DNA from: Sneathiella sp.
Lineage (GTDB): Bacteria > Pseudomonadota > Alphaproteobacteria > Sneathiellales > Sneathiellaceae
DNA length: 64,000 bases
Direction: 5' to 3'
Assembly: GCF_029233945.1 (NCBI RefSeq)
Contig: NZ_JARGOQ010000013.1
Coordinates: forward strand, 1 to 64,000
Positions 15,322-23,261 of this stretch are shown here, one piece after another. Under the pieces are notes generated by a model, which was not told the origin of the DNA, searched no databases, and saw only the letters and a program-made list of their open reading frames with translations. The position numbers were made by a program, and so were the translations under genes. How positions within the stretch are numbered: the stretch's first letter is position 1; every line of letters starts with the position of its first letter.

Positions 15322-17463
15322 TTATTTGCTCCCGGACCAGTAGCTGTCCGGACCATTCCAGCCCGTATCCGCTTCTGCAAGATCAATCCGTCCAATCTTG
15401 TTGTTGGTCACGCCGCCAAGAAACAGGGAACCGCGATGCTCTCGCATTGACGTGATCATGTAGAGGGGGCCATCGGATTTGTCCCAGTATGCATCAATAA
15501 TCTCACCGTTTGCATCCGATTTCAGCACCCCACCAATGTTCAGATTGCCAAACAGCCAGTTTGTCGGCGGGACGCGTTTTGCCATCCGCAAGCGAAAGTC
15601 GGGGTTCTCCATGGCAAGATCGACAATTGGCGAGCGCATACCGGCAAGGGCAATCCAGTAACCACTATCTGAAGATCGGTTGATATTGTCCGGATATCCC
15701 GGCAGGCCACGGGCAAAATATCGCGGACCATCCTGCATCCGCTCCAGATCAAAGATAAGTATCGCGCACATCCATGTACTGGCAACCAGTAAATGGCGGC
15801 CATCATGGGTCAGGCAAACGCCATTGGGGAAAATCAGGTTGTTACAGACTGTTTTGGTGGTGCCATCGGTCGGATCATAGCATAAAAGCCGCCCGTTACC
15901 TCGTCCCTCCAGAAGGTCAAGTCCCCAGGTTTCCATCTCATAGCGTTTGGTTGCGTCCGAAAAGTAAATCTTTCCATCCGGCGCTATGTCCAGGTCATCG
16001 GCCATTCTTATATGGCGGTCATCCTCAATTGATGTCCAGCTCCGTTTTGTCTGGCTTGTCAGGCGCTCAATCTGGCCCGGGCCCGCAATTCGGTAAAGCC
16101 CCATGCCGGCCACACACACAACGAGTCGTTCCTCGGCATCGAATGCTAACCCTAAGGGTCGGCCGCCGGTTTTTACATATGTCTCGACCCGCGTATGATC
16201 GGGGGCAAAAAGTTTCATAATACGGCCGTCCCTTGTGCCGCAATAAAGATTTCCCTCCCGGTCGAGAATGACATCTTCCGGACCATCGACCTCGCCGACG
16301 CCTAAAAGGGAGGCGCCCTCAAGTTTTGTCGAACCGAACTCCAGCGCCAATTTCCCCATATCGCGAACCGGATCAACCTTCAAGGTGGTTGGGTCCAGAT
16401 ATGCACGTGCCAGCATCCGATGACGCTCTTTGCGATATTTCATATCGATGGTTAGAATTGTAATCAGGATTAAACCCATGATGCCGGTAATAAAATCACC
16501 GCGAAAACCGGCATTGGTCAAAACATTGCCCAAAATGAAGATGGTTGCAAAGCCGAGCAATGTACTGAACACGCTACCGCGCCCCGGAGTAAACCCGCCA
16601 AGGCCTAGAACCAAGCCTGTTAAAACAAAAAACTCGAGCCCGACGCCAGTGTCAGAACCGGCGCTGTTTTGCCGGGCTGCGAACAGGAACCCGGCAAGTC
16701 CGACAAGCGCGCCTCCCAGTGTATAGGAGAGGACGATCACCCATTTCAGATGAATGCCGGCATGACGCGCGGCTTTTCGGTTACCGCCAACCGCCAGAAT
16801 ATGCCAGCCAAAGCGGGTGTATTTGAACATCAAATACACGGCGATTGTGACAACGATCAGGGCCCAGAAGCTGACTGGAATTCCCATGAAATTTTCAAAT
16901 CCGACGTAATCCCATGTCGCATCGACCCGTGCACTGTTGGAAATCTCAACGAGATAGGCCTGAGAGACAATGACGAAAATTCCCCGGACCGTAATCATCG
17001 TTCCAAGCGTAGCAAGCAATGCACCACACCCTAATATGCCGGTTAGGAATCCGTTGAACAAGCCAATCAGGGCTCCACAAACAAGCGTAAGCGGAAAGAC
17101 CACATAAATTGGCAGGCCGGCAATATGAAACAGATAAAGTGCAACGAAGGCGGAAAGGGCGAATGTTGACCCAACAGACAGATCAATGCCGCCGATTGCT
17201 ACAACCAACAACATGGCAATAGTGACAATCGCCACATCCGATGAATACTGCGCGAGCGTGTTGAGGTTGGATGGGGAAAAATAGCCGTCTGTGGTAATCA
17301 GGATTGCTGTGATTAGTACGAAAAAAGTGATGAAAGGAATGGCGCCCTCAATCCAGTTGCGATTCAGCAAATCCGAAATAATCCGCCGATAGGACAAAAC
17401 AGTGTGCTGCTTCCTGACCTTTGACTGACTGCCCAGGAAATCGCTGTTTTCTGCAGAACTCAT
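15322..17463 (-). CDS. ABC permease (RbsC-type) fused to an SMP-30-like beta-propeller
   Basis: 713 residues, about twice a normal RbsC. Residues about 35-350 are a ribose-type permease: IGGIDLSVGSTFALSAFVAL, then LLATLGTMITVRGIF, VGGNRKAARHAGI and LGLGGFTPGRGSVFSTLLGFATIFILGNVL. A 25-residue linker of charged sequence follows (MKYRKERHRMLARAYLD). Residues about 375-713 are a strictosidine-synthase-like propeller with LIFPNGVCLTHDGRHLLVAST and LPGYPDNINRSSDSGYWIALAG. No stop or frameshift interrupts the join, so it reads as a genuine fusion. RbsC-type permeases normally end in the cytoplasm, which would place the propeller at the inner channel mouth (inference). GGGGAAAG precedes the ATG. Confidence 0.9.
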   Translation of the reverse strand: MSSAENSDFLGSQSKVRKQHTVLSYRRIISDLLNRNWIEGAIPFITFFVLITAILITTDGYFSPSNLNTLAQYSSDVAIVTIAMLLVVAIGGIDLSVGSTFALSAFVALYLFHIAGLPIYVVFPLTLVCGALIGLFNGFLTGILGCGALLATLGTMITVRGIFVIVSQAYLVEISNSARVDATWDYVGFENFMGIPVSFWALIVVTIAVYLMFKYTRFGWHILAVGGNRKAARHAGIHLKWVIVLSYTLGGALVGLAGFLFAARQNSAGSDTGVGLEFFVLTGLVLGLGGFTPGRGSVFSTLLGFATIFILGNVLTNAGFRGDFITGIMGLILITILTIDMKYRKERHRMLARAYLDPTTLKVDPVRDMGKLALEFGSTKLEGASLLGVGEVDGPEDVILDREGNLYCGTRDGRIMKLFAPDHTRVETYVKTGGRPLGLAFDAEERLVVCVAGMGLYRIAGPGQIERLTSQTKRSWTSIEDDRHIRMADDLDIAPDGKIYFSDATKRYEMETWGLDLLEGRGNGRLLCYDPTDGTTKTVCNNLIFPNGVCLTHDGRHLLVASTWMCAILIFDLERMQDGPRYFARGLPGYPDNINRSSDSGYWIALAGMRSPIVDLAMENPDFRLRMAKRVPPTNWLFGNLNIGGVLKSDANGEIIDAYWDKSDGPLYMITSMREHRGSLFLGGVTNNKIGRIDLAEADTGWNGPDSYWSGSK

Positions 17464-17549
17464 CTAATCTTTCCCCGTAGTTCACCCGTCAGGCACGTGC
17501 GATCGCGCCTGACGGCCCTATTTTCAGACTTTTGAAAGCTTTCTTTACT

Positions 17550-18545
17550 TTATGACTTTGCGGGCAGGTCCCAGCATTGTTGCGGCTTATAGCTTTCCTT
17601 CTTGATGACGATCAGCGGAGATTCAACTTCCAGCATCTCCCCTTCGGCGGGTTTCGCTCCCTGCATCATCAAGCGCAGCATTGTACCTGCGTCACGACCC
17701 TGACCATCAGCATTATAGCTCCAGTAACGGTCGATAACGCCCGCCTCGATGTTGTCGCAGATCACGCGATTGCCGCCGCCGGTCGCGTAAACCAGGACGC
17801 TGTCGGCTTTTCCGGCATCCTTGACGGCGTTGCCTGCCCCAATCGTATGAATTCCCCAATGGCCAAAGACAGCACAAAGATCAGGATTCTGCTGCAAAAC
17901 GGTTGCGGTGATCTGGCGTGCCTTTTCCGGCTCCCAGTTGGAAGCCTGGTTCGATACGACTTCAATTTCCGGATGTTCCGCAAATACGGCCATTGCCGCC
18001 TCGTTCATCAGGACGCTGTCGGCGGCGGTCAATTGCCCGGGGATAATCGCAACCTTGCCGGATTTTCCGCTGTCCTTGCCACAAGCTGTGACGATATCTT
18101 CGGCAATATCATGGCCGATACGTGTCCAGTTTGCGCCTACAAAGGCCGTCGATTTCTGGTTTGACTGCAGGTTGATCTGCAATACTTTAATACCTTGTGA
18201 TTCTGCCTGGCGAATTTGCCGGGCAAGTAGCTGAACCGTTGGGTTATGTGCCACAATGATGTCCGGCTTGTCATTGATCGCTTTGGAGAAGATTTCGGAC
18301 ATTGTTTTCATATTGAAGGCAGCATCACGGACTTCATAGCCAAAGCCATTTAGATTGGCCTGCTCCTCCATTCCCCGTGACCACCCTTCAGTCAGCGTTA
18401 TGCCCATGGCGATAGGAATGAAAATTACCTTTTTGCCCTCATAGGCGGAGGCAGCCTCGGCCGTTTGGTGCGTGGTAAGTGCAGCTGCAATCAGCGCTGT
18501 TGCAACGCTCAGGCTGGCCATTCGTTTCAGATATTTTTTTAGCAT
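17550..18545 (-). CDS. RbsB-type sugar ABC transporter substrate-binding protein
   Basis: 331 residues. I chose the ATG at 18545 because GGGAGA lies 6 nt upstream; ATGs at 18551 and 18569 are less well placed. A clear Sec signal peptide (MLKKYLKRMASLSVATALIA to about TAEAA) leads into a type I binding fold: KVIFIPIAMGITLTEGWSRGMEEQ, then KPDIIVAHNPTVQLLARQIRQAESQGIKVLQIN. It captures the ligand in the periplasm for the two permeases flanking it. The 86-nt gap to the next operon gene is longer than others in this unit. The ligand is unknown. Confidence 0.93.
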   Translation of the reverse strand: MLKKYLKRMASLSVATALIAAALTTHQTAEAASAYEGKKVIFIPIAMGITLTEGWSRGMEEQANLNGFGYEVRDAAFNMKTMSEIFSKAINDKPDIIVAHNPTVQLLARQIRQAESQGIKVLQINLQSNQKSTAFVGANWTRIGHDIAEDIVTACGKDSGKSGKVAIIPGQLTAADSVLMNEAAMAVFAEHPEIEVVSNQASNWEPEKARQITATVLQQNPDLCAVFGHWGIHTIGAGNAVKDAGKADSVLVYATGGGNRVICDNIEAGVIDRYWSYNADGQGRDAGTMLRLMMQGAKPAEGEMLEVESPLIVIKKESYKPQQCWDLPAKS

Positions 18546-18583
18546 ACTCATTCTCCCATTTTGTTTCATTTCGAGTTTCTAGT

Positions 18584-19675
18584 TCAAAGGTCTCCCTGGG
18601 TGTTCGTCTCGGTATCTTTGGGGTTAATGTAGTTGTCGATGACGATAGCCGAGATGAGGATCAGCCCTTTCACCAGGTCTTGGATCTGGCCTGACAAATT
18701 TAGAAGCGTCATGCCATTTTGTAATACGCTGATCAGTACTACGCCGATAATCAGATTGAAAACGCCACCGCGACCGCCCCGCAGCGGGATGCCGCCCAGC
18801 ACCACCACCATGATCACTTCAAATAACATCGTCCCATTTGTCACGATGCGAAAATCCACTGTCCCACTGGAACTGGAGACGATTATTCCGGCGATGAATG
18901 CGGTTATGGCAGAAAATATATAGAGCCAAATAGTTGCCGTCCGAACGGAAAGGCCTGACAGGCGCGCCGCGATATAGTTATCGCCCATTGCATAAAACAT
19001 GCGCCCCAACACCGTCAGGTTTAAAAGTATGAACGTTGCAATCAGAACCACAATACCAATGACAACGGATACGGGGAAAATGGAAATCTTGCCGGTCGAT
19101 ATATAGATGACTTGCGGCAAGTCTTTCGGTATCAAAACAAGAAACTCTCCTTGCAGAATACCCCAACGGCAAAAGCCCGCAATCAACATGGCCGTTGCAA
19201 GCGTGCTCATCAACGCGGGAATTTCAATATAGGCAACGAGCCACCCATTGAGCGCCCCAAGGATGAGCGCGAGAATAAATGCAGCCCCCATTGCCATCAT
19301 ATAGTCTGCACCATTGCTGAGCATCAGCCCGAATACGGCAGAGACAGCGACCATGACTGAAATTTGCGATAGGTCCAGCCCGCGATTAATAATTACCGCC
19401 GCCATGCCGCACCCCAGTATCGCAAGTGCGGTGGAGTTCTGGGCAAGAATCAAAAGATTGCCAACCGTTAGAAACCCCTCAATCAGCGTTGTGAAGGCCA
19501 GGACAAGAGCCAGCGTGATGCCCAGTATAATATATTCCAAGGGATGTTGCTTGAAGGACAAGCGTTTTTGCCACTGCTGAAAAGCAGCGGAAAATCCCCT
19601 CCCGCGTCGGTTCTGCGGAAGCGGCCCTCCGTGTTGGTGTAAGGAGTTTGACGATTCACTCAAGCCGATATCCAT
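18584..19675 (-). CDS. RbsC-type ABC transporter permease
   Basis: 363 residues, with an N-terminal hydrophilic stretch of about 45 residues and then eight to ten membrane segments. RbsC landmarks: GCGMAAVIINRGLDLSQISVMVAVSAVFGLML (IDLSVG region, here RGLDLSQ), LMSTLATAMLIAGFCRW, and GGIPLRGGRGGVFNLIIGVVLISVLQNGMTLL. It should pair with the permease half of the fusion protein to form a heterodimeric channel. First gene of the ABC operon on the minus strand, 445 nt downstream of the TetR gene on the same strand. Confidence 0.93.
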   Translation of the reverse strand: MDIGLSESSNSLHQHGGPLPQNRRGRGFSAAFQQWQKRLSFKQHPLEYIILGITLALVLAFTTLIEGFLTVGNLLILAQNSTALAILGCGMAAVIINRGLDLSQISVMVAVSAVFGLMLSNGADYMMAMGAAFILALILGALNGWLVAYIEIPALMSTLATAMLIAGFCRWGILQGEFLVLIPKDLPQVIYISTGKISIFPVSVVIGIVVLIATFILLNLTVLGRMFYAMGDNYIAARLSGLSVRTATIWLYIFSAITAFIAGIIVSSSSGTVDFRIVTNGTMLFEVIMVVVLGGIPLRGGRGGVFNLIIGVVLISVLQNGMTLLNLSGQIQDLVKGLILISAIVIDNYINPKDTETNTQGDL

Positions 19676-19739
19676 TCATTTCGGCTGTTTCCCTGAAATC
19701 AGCCTTTTTTGAGTTTCTTATTATCAAATATGTCGTAAT

Positions 19740-19755
19740 TTTACTATTGAGTAAA
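19740..19755. promoter_or_regulatory. Inverted repeat upstream of the RbsC-type operon
   Basis: TTTACT-ATTG-AGTAAA is an exact 6-bp inverted repeat in AT-rich DNA 65-80 nt upstream of the first ABC gene. It could be an operator or simply promoter-region AT richness; confidence is low. Confidence 0.3.
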
Positions 19756-19943
19756 TAAAGGTACTTGTGAGAAATATACTTGTCAACATCTACCGTGCCA
19801 ACCTCGCGCGCAACTATGATCCGCGTTCATCGAGGGCAGGCATTACATGTCGGGCAGGGGCCTTTAGTTCCTTTGATCCCGGCTGTGTCAGGTTTGGAAA
19901 ATGCATAAAATTCCTACCTCCATCGGTGATCTGTTGCTTGCGG

Positions 19944-20043
19944 GAACGTTACGGTGGGGAAATTCTAACGTTCGATACGCACATCGACTAATTGAAGGGT
20001 AATCAACAGAACTGCAGATGGCCGGGTTTCTTGTCTGGCCATC
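19944..20043. other. Two inverted repeats in the 445-nt TetR/ABC gap
   Basis: The 19676-20120 gap has no convincing gene. It holds GAACGTTA (19944-19951) matched exactly by TAACGTTC (19966-19973) across 14 nt, and GATGGCC (20017-20023) matched by GGCCATC (20037-20043). The second, downstream of the TetR stop on the minus strand, may act as its terminator. The first is a candidate protein-binding site. Confidence 0.35.
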
Positions 20044-20120
20044 AAGAACCGGAATCCGTCTCTCCTGGATTCTCAAGTTGTTATGGGTGCGGTTGGGCCA
20101 GGAAGCGGTCCGGTATGCTG

Positions 20121-20759
20121 TTAATCCGCTTCATCCGGGCGCGATTTTAGTCCATTTACAAAAAGGAAAACAAAGCAATCGGCAACTTCTTCCACGGATT
20201 TTTCACCCTCGGGGTTAAACCATCTCTGTATCCAGTTATTTGCCCCCATCAGGATAAGTTCTGTTAATTTGGGAGGCACTGCGGCAATCGAGCCATCGGC
20301 AATGCCTTCTTCGATGATACCGGCAAGGTTACTATCCAAAAGACGGGCGCGACGATGGATGTGATCATAGGCCTCCCCCGGGAGGATTGCGAATTCATGA
20401 ACGATGGCGACGGGCCCCGTCTTCAAAACGCCGCTTATGACGCCGCGAAAATAAGTTTCAATTTTCTCAATGCCAGAGGCGTCACTTGCCAATACTTCCT
20501 GCATAACCTGTTCACAAAGATTGAGGGTTAGCTCGTAGCACATTTGAAGCAACGCTGGCTTGCTCTTCACATAATAATATAAAGCCGTTTTGGAAATGCC
20601 AAAATGCTTCGCGATTTCATCAAGGGAAGTTGCCGCATATCCTCTTTTGTTGAACATCTCGGCGGCGATATGCAGGACCGCTTCTCGTTTGATATCATGA
20701 TCGCGACGCTTATCAAATACGTTCCGATCCTTACGACTATTCAAGGCGCTTTTCCTCAT
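20121..20759 (-). CDS. TetR/AcrR family regulator
   Basis: 212 residues. The N-terminal helix-turn-helix (about 20-70) reads REAVLHIAAEMFNKRGYAATSLDEIAKHFGISKTALYYYVKSK. The C-terminal ligand domain resembles those of KstR2-like TetR proteins, many of which sense acyl-CoA thioesters. A paralogue-like protein is encoded at 49547-50164 (shared RTLYYYVK-type helix, then EEGIADGSIA versus QKGIEDGSIA). It lies upstream of the RbsC-type operon on the same strand and probably controls it, itself, or both. A near-perfect 10-bp inverted repeat sits immediately upstream of its start (20766-20794). Confidence 0.9.
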   Translation of the reverse strand: MRKSALNSRKDRNVFDKRRDHDIKREAVLHIAAEMFNKRGYAATSLDEIAKHFGISKTALYYYVKSKPALLQMCYELTLNLCEQVMQEVLASDASGIEKIETYFRGVISGVLKTGPVAIVHEFAILPGEAYDHIHRRARLLDSNLAGIIEEGIADGSIAAVPPKLTELILMGANNWIQRWFNPEGEKSVEEVADCFVFLFVNGLKSRPDEAD

Positions 20760-20765
20760 ATTTTT

Positions 20766-20794
20766 CTATAGTTTTTGAATATGTAAAACCATAG
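20766..20794. promoter_or_regulatory. Candidate autoregulatory TetR operator
   Basis: CTATAGTTTT (20766-20775), a 9-nt spacer, then AAAACCATAG (20785-20794): 9 of 10 positions pair. It lies 7-35 nt upstream of the TetR start, the usual place for autorepression. Binding is inferred. Confidence 0.45.
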
Positions 20795-20889
20795 TGATCA
20801 TTTGGAGGCTTTAATTCTGGTTCAAATTTCCTTGTAACATAAAAATTTTGACCCCCGGGTAATTAAATTTATTCTCTGACTAAAATATG

Positions 20890-21140
20890 CAGGTTTTATT
20901 GCTGCTCGAGAACCTCGCTCTTGTGGTCAACAGCTCTCTATAGGCAATAAGTCTCGCTGCTGGTCCGAACGAAAGCATCATCCAGATGCCAGGGCTGTGC
21001 CGAATGAGGCGAAAGAACGGTTCTTCTCTTTCTGATTTACGCGGCAAATTCAGGTCAAATCGGTTCCGCCAAATCCGGACTGTTTCGTAGCTGACGTCGA
21101 TACCACGTCCATGAAGAATATCTTCAGCCGAGCCGTGCGC
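20890..21140 (-). pseudogene. Decayed IS6-family-like transposase relic
   Basis: On the minus strand the conceptual translation reads SAEDILHGRGIDVSYETVRI, then WRNRFDLNLPRKSE. After a frame change it continues HLDDAFVRTSSETYCL, a stop, and RAVDHKSEVLEQQ. This is the order found in IS6 (IS26/IS6100-like) DDE transposases (RGIDVSYETVR...WHLDEVFVKI...YLWRAVDHEGEVLE). Frameshifts and stops show that it is dead. No terminal inverted repeats were identified. It sits just upstream of the GntR gene. Confidence 0.75.
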
Positions 21141-21185
21141 CTAGGCGCGTTACCTTGACTGTATTTGACGACATAATTGCATATT

Positions 21186-21212
21186 ATATTGTTGACAATA
21201 TTATTGGCAATA
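21186..21212. promoter_or_regulatory. Tandem palindromes upstream of the GntR gene
   Basis: ATATTGT-TG-ACAATAT (21186-21201) is followed directly by TATTG-G-CAATA (21202-21212, counted with the shared T). TTGT-N2-ACAA cores match the style of FadR/FCD-subfamily GntR operators. They lie 50-76 nt upstream of the GntR start. Autoregulation and control of the downstream carboxylase operon are likely (inference). Confidence 0.5.
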
Positions 21213-21261
21213 CATATCGTTTGCCTAACAGGGAAATCAAACGATAAAAAATCGAAAATTT

Positions 21262-21960
21262 ATGACCAAAAGAAATGTCACCAAACTGACGACGGTTGCG
21301 TCCAATCCGAAACCCACGGGTTCCGATACTGACAGGCTCGTCGATGAGTTGCGGCGGCGCATTGTGACCAATGAAATGCCGCCCGGATCCCGTATTCGAG
21401 AGAATGAGCTGGCGGAAGAATTTGGTGTCTCGCGATCCCGGGTTCGGGATGCTTTCGGGATACTGGAGGAGCGCGGCCTCATAGAGCGAATTCCCAATAA
21501 GGGTGCCGTTGTTATGCGCCTTGAAGCGGACAGCTTTCTCGAATTGTTTGATGTTCGTGAGGTGCTCGAAGGGTTGATGGTCCGGCTGGCAACGCAGAAT
21601 ACGGAGCCGGAATACTGGAATGATCTGATTGAGCTGTTCGGAGATGATCTGGAAAAAGCTGTCTCGGAAAATGATTTTAACGCCTATATGGCGGCGATCG
21701 CGCAATTCCGAAAAGGCTGCATTGAGGCGGCGGGAAGCGACACGTTAAGAGGCTTGCTCGATGATATATATGATCGCGTTCTGAGTATGACGCGTCGCTT
21801 GATGCTGGTGCCGGGGCGAGCGAGCGAAGGCTTCCGCCAGCATCAGGGCATCCTGCAGGCCATGAAGGAAGGCGATGCGGAAAAGGCCGAAGGGCTAAAG
21901 CGCGACAATATTCGGAGCGCACGTCAGTGGTTCCTCAAATATAACGACTTTCTCCTCTGA
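21262..21960 (+). CDS. GntR family regulator, FCD (FadR) subfamily
   Basis: 232 residues. Winged helix at about 20-85: LVDELRRRIVTNEMPPGSRI, then RENELAEEFGVSRSRVRDAF. The C-terminal helical FCD ligand domain (about 95-220) is where such proteins bind carboxylates or acyl-CoA, often with a metal. The gene stands 14 nt upstream of a CaiB-type CoA-transferase and is probably cotranscribed with the carboxylase operon it regulates. Tandem palindromes precede it. FCD regulators of this size typically control organic-acid catabolic genes next to them. Confidence 0.92.
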   Translation: MTKRNVTKLTTVASNPKPTGSDTDRLVDELRRRIVTNEMPPGSRIRENELAEEFGVSRSRVRDAFGILEERGLIERIPNKGAVVMRLEADSFLELFDVREVLEGLMVRLATQNTEPEYWNDLIELFGDDLEKAVSENDFNAYMAAIAQFRKGCIEAAGSDTLRGLLDDIYDRVLSMTRRLMLVPGRASEGFRQHQGILQAMKEGDAEKAEGLKRDNIRSARQWFLKYNDFLL

Positions 21961-21974
21961 CTTTAGGCCAGTTC

Positions 21975-23261
21975 ATGACAACCAATAAAAATAAAAAGGA
22001 TACCGGGGGAGGCCCTTTGAAAGGGGTGCGGGTCATTGAATTGGGATCGACGGTTGCCGGGCCCTTCTGCGCACGCCTGATGGCCGATTTCGGGGCGGAT
22101 GTCATCAAGGTCGAACAGCCGGAGGGAGACGCGGTGCGTTCCATGGGCACCCGGCGGGACGGTCAATCACTTTACGGCGCCTCAATATTTCGTAATAAGA
22201 GGCTTGTGTCGATCAATATGAGGCAGGAAGAGGGCCGTGAATTGGTCCGCCGTCTCTGTCTTGGCGCGGATATCGTTGTTGAAAATTTCCGGCCCGGCAC
22301 GCTTGAGCGCTGGGGCCTTGGCTATGATGACCTTTCAAAAGAAAATCCGGGCCTGGTCCTGGTGCGGATCAGTGGATTTGGTCAAACGGGGCCTTATAGC
22401 AGCCGAAGCGGATATGGCGTGGTTGGCGAAGCGGTAAGCGGCCTTCGGGAAATTACAGGCGATCCGGATAGGCCACCACCAAGAGTAGCGACGTCTCTTA
22501 CGGATTATATTACCGGTCTTTATGGCGCATTCGGGGCGATGATGGCGCTGGTGGAGCGGAACCGCACGGGCATTGGTCAGGTCGTGGATTCTGCGTTGTA
22601 TGAGTCTGCTTTCAGTTTTATGGAACCTCATGTGCCGGCCTTTCAGCAGCTGGGGCTCGTCGCACAGCGGGCCGGCTCTCGATTGCCGGGGAACACGCCA
22701 AACTCAATTTATCCAACGGGCGACAATCGGTTTGTTGTGATCGCGGCTGCGTCCGATCCGGTTTTTCGGCGCCTCGCCGCAGCCATCGGCAAGCCAGAAT
22801 TAAGTGAAAGCCCGAATTTTGCAACAGCTGTGGCCCGTGCAAAAAACGAAGATGAATGTGATCTCATAATTACAGAATGGGCCCGTTCTAAATCGGTTGA
22901 AGAGATAGAAAGCGAATTGCTGGCCGCGAATGTCCCGGCAGCGCGCATCTATACGATGGAGGATATCTTCGCTGATCCACATTTTAAGGAGCGGGACATG
23001 CTCGTTGATGTGGAAGATCCAAAGCTTGGTGACGTAACGATGGCCGGGGTCGTGCCAAAACTTTCCGGCACGCCGGGAGAGATTTGGCGGGCTGGCGCAC
23101 AATGCGGTGAAGATACCTATGACGTGCTGGGCGAGGAGTTGGGCCTTTCGGTGGATCAAATTAATCAGCTTGAAAGTAATTCAATCGTCAAAGGTCCAGA
23201 ACAGATATCTGCCGACGTAGAAAACAAGAACCAAAAACAGCCTGCCGGAGCAGTAGAATGA
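21975..23261 (+). CDS. CaiB/BaiF family (class III) CoA-transferase
   Basis: 428 residues. The N-terminal Rossmann part reads GVRVIELGSTVAGPFCARLM, then ADFGADVIKVEQPEGD. D177 in SLTDYITG aligns with the catalytic aspartate of formyl-CoA transferase. The family moves CoA between organic acids in the cytoplasm. It starts 14 nt after the GntR stop, and its end overlaps the first carboxyltransferase gene by 4 nt (ATGA). It probably supplies the acyl-CoA substrate of that carboxylase. The substrate acid is unknown. Confidence 0.93.
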   Translation: MTTNKNKKDTGGGPLKGVRVIELGSTVAGPFCARLMADFGADVIKVEQPEGDAVRSMGTRRDGQSLYGASIFRNKRLVSINMRQEEGRELVRRLCLGADIVVENFRPGTLERWGLGYDDLSKENPGLVLVRISGFGQTGPYSSRSGYGVVGEAVSGLREITGDPDRPPPRVATSLTDYITGLYGAFGAMMALVERNRTGIGQVVDSALYESAFSFMEPHVPAFQQLGLVAQRAGSRLPGNTPNSIYPTGDNRFVVIAAASDPVFRRLAAAIGKPELSESPNFATAVARAKNEDECDLIITEWARSKSVEEIESELLAANVPAARIYTMEDIFADPHFKERDMLVDVEDPKLGDVTMAGVVPKLSGTPGEIWRAGAQCGEDTYDVLGEELGLSVDQINQLESNSIVKGPEQISADVENKNQKQPAGAVE

